Shown one piece after another: positions 57,301-64,000 of a stretch of DNA of 64,000 nt. The stretch is taken from contig CAJFCV020000006.1 in NCBI GenBank assembly GCA_904066235.2, positions 10,664,001-10,728,000 on the forward strand. Direction: 5' to 3'. Source of the DNA: Bursaphelenchus xylophilus (Eukaryota; Nematoda; Chromadorea; Rhabditida; Aphelenchoididae). The translations under genes were made by a program, and so were the position numbers. The notes below the pieces were generated by a model. The model did not search any database. It was not told the DNA's origin and saw nothing but the letters and a program-made list of their open reading frames with translations. Position 1 is the first letter of the stretch. Each line of letters opens with the position of its first letter.

Positions 57301-60300
57301 AGTAATCCAACCAGTCAGATATCACTTGATATTAGCTGAGGCGAGATCTTCATACCATCCGTATTTTACCCCTCTTTCATAAAAAACGTTCTACAAATCC
57401 CCCATTCCCCTCTCCGATTACCGTAACCCAACTACCGTAGTCGCAATTCAAAATTCCAAACATTGATGCCCCCAGCTAAAGTTGAAGGTGCTGTCCAAAT
57501 CCGGCCGCATTTTCATTCTTCACCAGCCCTGAGGGCCGTAAAATTGACATTTCCGAGAAGAATGTCGCCGGCATAAGTTATGAGTGTGCGTGATGCCAAC
57601 GAAATTTCCTCCGACCTTTGACAACAATTTTTTGATGGATTTGTTGGCGGTGTGGAAGTGAAAGAAACGCCGAGATGGCGGGGAGAAAATAATTAATTTG
57701 TGAGGGCCACAGGCAGAAAAAAGTTGAGAAAAATATAGAAATTTTTTGGTAAAAATAGAAAGGATAGTACTATCTAACAATCAAAAATTCACTAATTTTG
57801 ACATTAACTCGCAAAAATACAAATTTTTTTTATTTGCACAGTGCAAAATCCAATTTTTCCATTTTGCACAGTGCAGCCCAAAAAATCTCAAATTTTCACC
57901 GCACTGTGCGGATTATTCAAAATAAATTAACTCTAAAATGATCAGTAGTAAGCACTCAACTATTTTCAGAACAAAAACTCTTAAATTTTTCTATCTGCAC
58001 TGTGCAAAATCAGATTTTTCCATTTTGCACAGTGCAGCCCAAAAAATCTCAAATTTTTGCCGCACTGTGCAGAATTATCAAACTAAAATGATCCGAAAAT
58101 GACCTGCAGTAAGCCCTCAACTATTTTCAGAACAAAAACCCTTCAATTTTTCAATCTGCACAGTGCAAAATCCAATTTTTCCATTTTGCACAGTGCAGTC
58201 CAAAAAATCCCAAATTTTTGCCGCACTATGCAATTTGGGTAGAATAAAATTAATAGCAATATCATCAGAAAATCATCCTCAACTTATTTAGAAACAAAAA
58301 CACCGCCATATTTTATTGCACCGTGCGGAAATTAAGAAAAATCGTTCCGCACCGTGCAAAAATCGAAAGTTTCGAAATTTGCGGTTCAACCTCAAAATTT
58401 TTGAAAAATTCAAAAAACATATTTTACCATGAACCATCTTCAGTGTATTCCACAATTTCATGATTTCAAAAACCATTTGCGCACTGTGCAATTACCCATT
58501 AAATTCCACTGCACTGTGCATTTCGCTAAAAGCCCTAATTTCGTTCTCTTAACTTTCTCGAATGCCAATAAGAATATTGTCCAATTAATTCTGACCCCAA
58601 ATTACCGCAATTACCGTAGTGACCCCGGTCGGGGCCGGGTCGCGGGCAGATGGGCCACAAAAATTACGATAATGCACTGATGTCGCAATTTGGCGCAATA
58701 TTCGCGCGGACCGTAATTTTCCATTCATTTCGCGGAGTCGTTTACCGGGTACGGCCGGAGTCGTAAATAAATAGGCCCGGGAAATCCCTTCGTACGACAA
58801 CAGTCTTAAGACGGATCCCCCGGGGGATTTGGCGTCCGGCTTTTCGCGCATTAAACCCAAGATTGGGGCCAAGGGCAGGTGCGGGCCATGTCCGCGCTGT
58901 CATCAACCGACGTAACAACCCATTTTACATGACATGGTATTCGAATATTCGCAAAGAATGAGGGAAGTCAGCAAAAAATCGGAAATTTTGGCATTTCTCG
59001 TTTCTGCACAGTGCAGATTTAAAAAAATTGACTATAACGTTGAAGTAAAATGTATTGCAAGTTTAAAAAATGACTCATTCATATTGCAACACAATGTATT
59101 CAATATAAATAAAACTTAAATTTTGAAAAGTTAATGCATTCTCAAAAAATCGGAATTTTTGGTTTTATTGCACAGTGCAAAATTTGAAAAACTTATAGAT
59201 GACGAAATTGAAGGCTAAAAAGCATAAAAAATAATTTTATTGATTGTAAAATACGCATTCTACAGATGCCGTTCCATTAAAAACCTCCGCTTTCCATATT
59301 TTTCCAATTATTTTCAAATTTTAAATTTCCCGCCAAATTTGGCATTCTGCACTAATAAAATTCAAACTCACTAAAATAAATCCTGATGCGATTTACATTA
59401 AATTTAGGCCATATCAACCCATATTCACTTCGATTTTCCAATTTTATAACCATTTTTTACACATCTCCAAAATTTAATGTTCTTCCGCAAAAACAACTCA
59501 TAACTACTAAATTACCGGTCTTAATAAACTCCATTTGTTCTCTAATTACTCTCCAATACTTCTACAGTAATCTACTCGCTCAATTTTTCCAATTTACCGT
59601 CTCTTTCCGCCATAAATTCAATTCCGATCTTACCCATGACTTCTTTTGCTCAATTCGCAAAAAAGTCTCAAAAAACCTCCCCAAAGTTGTAAAAAAAACA
59701 GCTGGAAAAGGCTGCACACACAATGTGCGATCTCCGAAACATCAGCCGAATTCTTGTTGTGCGCCGCTACAGTATGCTTTCGGCGAATTTTTGTCGTTTC
59801 TTTTCGGGGTTTTAATCAATTTGGAGCTCGTAAAAAGTTGGGTGGAAGAGAGGGCGACTGCCTGAGGGGATAGAGGCAGGCGCTTCTTAATCCCTACCGT
59901 AGGACCGAATTCCGGTCCTAAAATGCGAGGCGGGGTGTCGTTAAATTTCCGGGCCATGAATTTTGGGGCCGGAGAATGGGGATCGTAAACCCGGAAGACC
60001 TAAGGGCAGCAATATGGAGGAGTTGTAAAACTTCGCATAACATGTCCAAAAATGGTTTAGAAGTTCAAGTTTGGCATAAAAAAGAAAAATAAAAAAATTT
60101 TAACAAGGAAAGTACTTCTATGAGGTATGGAGTTACAGGTCGAGACATATGTCAAAAAATTCAGATTCTTAGATTCTCCGTATTATGTAAAGATAGAAAT
60201 CGAAAAAGAGTTTTGAATTTTTTGATGAAAATTTTGGAAATTTGAAAAGAAATCGAAAATTTTCGTGAAAAATTGGGAAATTTTTACGTTTGATTTGAAT

Positions 60301-63300
60301 ATAATGGAAACAAATGGTTGGAAATTTATCTGAGAAGTGTAAAATACGAGATTTTTTTTGTCAGAACTGCATTTTTAAAAAAAAAATTTCATTTTTTGAA
60401 CAGGGAAAGTACATCTAGGGTATGGAGTTACAAGTCGAGACATATATCAAAAAAAATCGCAAAATTTTTCTTATGTAAAAATTAGTTGCCCAATTTTGGT
60501 TTGTAAGAGTAAAAAAACCCTCAGAACTTTTCTCGCAACACATGCCTTTTTGACCAAGTTTTTACCAAATCAAAAACTTTGTTTTGAGCTAAAGTAAACC
60601 TTGACATCTTGACAAATCTTACAATATCAAATTTGATTTATATTACACCTTTCAAGGTATTAAAATAGTAGTTCCAAAATAAAAAGGGGCATTTGCGTGG
60701 TGTTGGGAGAGAAGTTCTGAGGGTTTTTTCGCCATTACAAACCAAAATTGGGCAGCTAATTTTTACATATTTTGAATCAGAAAAAATTGCGATTTTTTTG
60801 ATATATGTCTCGACAGTAACTCCATACCCCATAGAAGTACTTTCCACGTTCAAAAAATCAATTTTTTTTTTCAAAAATGCTTTTCTGATAAAGAATCTCA
60901 TATTTTACACTTCTCAAATCAATTTCCAACCATTTATTTCCATTCTATTCGAATCAAAAGTAAAATTTTCCCATTTTTCTTAAAAATTTTCGATTTTTTC
61001 TCAAATTTTTAAATTTTTGGGTAAAAATTCAAAACTATTTTTGTGTTTTCATCCTTATACGGCGTAAACAAGCTATTTCTTCTTCGATTTCACAATTTTT
61101 TATCAAAAAAAGAATCAATTTGGCCAAGAAAATGCAAAAAAATCTTAATTTTTTCTCAAATTTCCAAATTTTTCGTCAAAAAATTCAAAACTCTTTTTCG
61201 GTTTCTACCTTTACATACCACAGATAATCTATTCTCACACTCATCTGTAAAATTCCTCCCCAAAATACAACAATTTTCATCAAAAAACTTCAAAAAATCC
61301 CGATTTTCTCTCAAATTTCCAAATTTTTCGTCGCAAAAATCACTTTCATCCCCAAAAATCTCCGTTCCCTTTCCTATCAGCCGATAACAAATATGACTCC
61401 ATGTGCCTACCTGTAAGCATCAGCCAGTTTCATCTCTTTTTGGGCGTAGTAAAAGGCCTTTCCCAGGGCGGTCACACTTCGGCTCATTTTGCAAATTTCT
61501 TCGGCGACCTTCAGCGCCTCGAACTTTACCTGCTCCGACGGCACCACGCGGGAGACCAGGCCGGCACGAAGGGCTTCTGGAAGCAAAAATGCGGGGGGTT
61601 CTCGGGAAAACATTTAATCAATTTTTTGAGGTCAAAATTTCGGGATTTTGGGGGGAATTTTGCGAATTTTTGGAGCAAAAAATTTTTTTTAATTGAATAT
61701 TCTAGCAAAAAATCGAATAAAATCACCTACTAAATCACAATTTATAAAATACGAACCGAGAAAACGAATTTTTAAAAATTGCATTTGGTCCCACCACGAA
61801 AATTTTGAAAATTTTCAAAGCACTCAAAAATAATCTTAGAGGCAATATAAAGCCTCTAAAGCTCTTAACCAAATTTAAAATACGGAAAAAAACTCCATTT
61901 TCGCAAAAAACTTTTTAATTTTGGGTCCCACCACGAAATCCTTAAAATCCCCAAAATTAAAAAATTGATCAACAAAACTAACTTAAAATACGCCGTAAAG
62001 ATTAGGATGTATTTTAAGTTCATATCGACGATCAATAAAAAAAATTTTGGGTCCCACCACGAAAACTTGGAAATCAAGAAAACCTTCAGGAAAAGCAAAA
62101 AAATTGAAAAAAATTAGCTCTGACAACGTAAAAAGTTAAAAAGCGGCACAAAAAACGTCTTCCGTTATAAAAATTTTGGGTCCCACCACGAAAACTTTTC
62201 AAGATTTTCTTACCGTTAGCCTTGATGCTCCTCGCCGTCAAAAGCATGTCCATGGCCAATTTGTCGTTGATGCTTCGGCCCAATGGGATGCCTGGCGTCG
62301 AGCAGAAGAGCCCCACTTTCAAGCTAAAATACGAATTCAAAAAAAAAATATTCTTCGATTTTGGATAAATTTTGGCCTAGATTTTATCTATGGGCCATAC
62401 ATGAAGTTCTGAAAATTTTAGCTCGCGCTTTCAAGAGAGCACCGAGATATTCAGCAATCTTTTTTCGGTGAGAGACTATGGAAATAGGGAGACGGTCAGA
62501 GAAAAAAAAACGTTTTTTGGCCGTATCTCTGCAACTTTTCTGTCAAAATTATAATGTTTTTTTGACAAAACATTGTACTAGGGATTCAAAATAAACTCAC
62601 AATTTTTCTATCCGAAATTCTCAAAAAAAAAAAAAAAGATTAATCGATTTTTTTAACTTTTCGACCTAAAAATCTCGAATATTTCTGTAAAACGCGAGTT
62701 AAAAATTTAGCAAATATCGAAAAAAAAATTATTAATTTGTGCCAACTTTCATCAAAATCTAAACCTCAAAATTTGGGGTCAATTCAAATTTTCGCAGGCC
62801 AAAAATCCAAAAAATCCAAAAAAAATCTCACCCAGGCACGGAGAAGTGTGATTCCTCGCTGGCAATGACCACATCGCAAGTTGAGACCAATTGGCAGCCA
62901 GCGGCACTGGCAATTCCGTTCACTTCGGCGATTACTGGCAATTGCATCGCTCGGATCAGGGACATCAACTTGGTGCATTCGGAGAAAATCTCCACGTGCT
63001 TGGAGAATCCGTTCTCATCGGTCTGGAAATGATTTTTTATTGAGATTTCAAAGGCTTGACATCAGCTTAGGAAAAAAATTTTTCGAATTTTGAACTGACG
63101 TAAATTTTTTTTAAAAATCCATGGGGTATGGAGTTACAGGTCGAGACACATATCAATAAGAGGAGATGTGACAAAGCTGAACGCAAACAACCAGACCAGT
63201 TTTCACGAGGAAAGTACTTCTATGGGGTATGGAGTTACAGGTAGAGTCATATATCAAAAAATTCGCGAAATTTTTCTGATTCAGAATATGCAAAAATTAG

Positions 63301-64000
63301 CTGCCTAATTTTGGTTTGTAAGGGTGAAAAACCCTCGGAACTTTTCTCGCAACACCTTGAAAAACCGCCTTTTTTACATTGGAACTACTAATTTTAATTC
63401 CTTAAAAGGTGTAGTATAAATCAAATTTGATATTTTAAGGTTTGTAAAGATATCAGAGTTTACTTTAACTCAAAAACAAGCTTTTGATTTGGTAAAAATT
63501 TGGTCAAAAAGGCATTTGCGTGGTGTTTCGAGAAAAGTTCCGAGGGTTTTTTCACCCTTACAAACCAAAATTAGGCAGCTAATTCTTACATATTCTGAAT
63601 CAGAAAAATTTTGCGATTTTTTTGATATATGTCTCGACCTGTAACTCCATACCCCATAGAAGTACTTTCCTTGTGAAATATGACCTTTTCACTTGGAGAG
63701 GGAGGTATTTTGCTGCATTTTTAATGCTTCCCGGACACAAAATGTACGTTTTTTGCCAATGGAACAGGTCTGCTACTGCATCACCTCAAACCCCACTCAC
63801 CAGCTGTCTCAGGTCGTGTCCGGCGGAGAAAGCGGGCCCTTCGCCGGCCAAAATCACGGCGCGAACCTTGTTGATTTTGTCGATTTGACTCAATTCCTCC
63901 CTCAACGTCTTCATCAGCTCCAACGAGAGGGCATTTCGGTTCTTCGGGGAGTTCAAGACCAGTCGGACCACTTGGTTTTCTCGGTAAATTTCGCGGCCCA
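54346..64000 (-). CDS. ECHDC3: ECHDC3-like enoyl-CoA hydratase/isomerase family protein (5' end off window)
   Basis: Five exons in phase: 63801-64000 (cut by the edge), 62832-63022, 62214-62323, 61411-61576, 54346-54469, about 263 residues. The crotonase fold is seen in NSPKNRNALSLELM, then AEGP-like GEGPAFSAGHDLRQL (oxyanion-hole region), then EVNGIASAAGCQLVSTCDVV, SVPGLKVGLFCSTPGIPLG, and near the end QEGIDAFIEKRPATW. These match human ECHDC3, a probably mitochondrial protein of uncertain substrate linked to lipid and insulin metabolism. In true hydratases the second of two glutamates acts as the acid/base; here the region after the NGIASAAG loop reads STCDVVIASEES, so activity is not certain. 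The last intron is 6.9 kb and packed with foldback elements and dyads. The initiator codon and targeting sequence are outside the window. Confidence 0.92.
55302..55557. mobile_element. Foldback element family B, copy 2
   Basis: Palindromic ~255-bp element starting CAGTGGGGGACCTGATCC and ending with the complement (GGATCACTG). It is related to the copy in FOXRED1, and its stem contains AAGTGAAAAAACTC and GCGCGCCCG-type sequence. Confidence 0.8.
56548..56990. mobile_element. Foldback element family A, copy 2
   Basis: Inverted arms of about 165 bp (56555-56720 and 56820-56985) with GGTATGGAGTTACAGGTCGA and ACATATATCAAAAAATCGC. Confidence 0.82.
57834..58230. repeat. ~160-bp tandem block, three dyads per unit
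   Basis: Three units begin at about 57834, 57995 and 58157. Each has GCAC(A/T)GTGCAAAATC, then TTTTGCACAGTGCAG, then CCGCACTGTGC within 90 bp. It combines the short dyad step with the ~160-bp step. More dyads follow to about 58515. Confidence 0.82.
60103..60165. mobile_element. Foldback family A, solo left end
   Basis: Contains GGAAAGTACTTCTATGAGG and the GGAGTTACAGGTCGAGACAT phrase without a nearby partner arm. Text at about 60265-60350 is complementary to 60893-60975, so it may be the outer left arm of a larger foldback surrounding copy 3. Confidence 0.6.
60398..60850. mobile_element. Foldback element family A, copy 3
   Basis: The left arm from about 60398 (GGAAAGTACATCTAGGGTATG) and the right arm to 60850 (CATAGAAGTACTTTCC) are inverted copies of the family A sequence. 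Confidence 0.82.
61780..62190. repeat. GGTCCCACCACGAAAA tandem block
   Basis: Four copies of TTTTGGGTCCCACCACGAAA near 61783, 61921, 62046 and 62168, a ~125-138 bp step, in the intron between the third and fourth ECHDC3 exons in the window. Confidence 0.78.
63115..63163. mobile_element. Foldback family A, solo fragment
   Basis: A short piece, CATGGGGTATGGAGTTACAG and the following bases, about 85 bp left of full copy 4. Confidence 0.6.
63203..63680. mobile_element. Foldback element family A, copy 4 (best preserved)
   Basis: It starts CACGAGGAAAGTACTTC and ends GAAGTACTTTCCTTGTG; the arms are ~180 bp and inverted. Copy 4 gives the clearest view of the termini. Confidence 0.85.
63682..63785. 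mobile_element. Foldback family B, truncated copy 3
   Basis: Right half of the family B palindrome (TTCACTTGGAGAGGGAGGTA through TGGAACAGGTCTGCTACTGC), directly joined to the right end of family A copy 4. Confidence 0.7.

Larger units (their letters stand above)
54470..61410. other. ECHDC3 last intron (6.9 kb)
   Basis: A/T-rich intron with CGTATTTTAC or CGTATTTTGCCC markers (54626, 54938, 55120, 55267, 55698, 55810, 55986), GC-richer blocks at 56100-56400, 58600-58920 and 59700-60000, and the elements listed separately. I see no nested gene that I can support. Confidence 0.45.

Overview
The window reads as nuclear DNA from a rhabditid-type nematode. The evidence is short exons closed by consensus TTTTCAG acceptors, acceptor-like (probably trans-splice) sites just before start codons, and nematode gene families: a long IRG-7-like secreted EGF/VWA/C-type-lectin protein, a YGGYG-type secreted peptide and a CEH-14-type LIM-homeodomain factor. 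Introns and spacers are very AT-rich and full of short dyads, foldback elements and tandem blocks. The species cannot be named from the sequence.

Layout. (1) 1-15153, minus: an IRG-7-like secreted protein whose 3' end lies off the left edge; I reconstructed 17 phase-consistent exons. (2) 15.4-16.9 kb: a satellite of about ten ~160 bp units. (3) 17985-18311, minus: a Gly/Tyr-rich secreted peptide of the nematode antimicrobial/neuropeptide-like (YGGYG) class. (4) 19945-20026, plus: tRNA-Ser(AGA). (5) 20649-21588, plus: a three-exon UQCRB/QCR7 subunit of respiratory complex III. (6) 21803-26800, minus: seven-exon FOXRED1, convergent with UQCRB; its last intron holds a compound foldback of nearly 2 kb. 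(7) 27157-27797, plus: a two-exon small secreted protein that shows only after splicing. (8) 29823-48884, minus: a CEH-14/Lhx3-4 gene with two LIM exons, a homeodomain exon and introns of 7.4 and 9.8 kb. (9) 54346-64000, minus: ECHDC3-like enoyl-CoA hydratase family protein, cut by the right edge.

Functional themes. Two neighbouring genes, the IRG-7-like protein and the YGGYG peptide, are innate-immunity types in C. elegans. UQCRB and FOXRED1 are both mitochondrial respiratory-chain genes (a complex III subunit and a complex I assembly factor) and sit tail to tail; ECHDC3-type proteins are also usually mitochondrial.

The most unusual property is the non-coding DNA. A 9-bp dyad, GCACNGTGC, is repeated in arrays with a ~31-33 bp step (three helical turns) inside introns of three genes and between genes. 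One array is bounded by perfect 28-bp inverted repeats, like a mobile element. Many other intronic stretches are tandem blocks with a 125-175 bp step, close to nucleosome length, often marked by the motif CGTATTTTAC.
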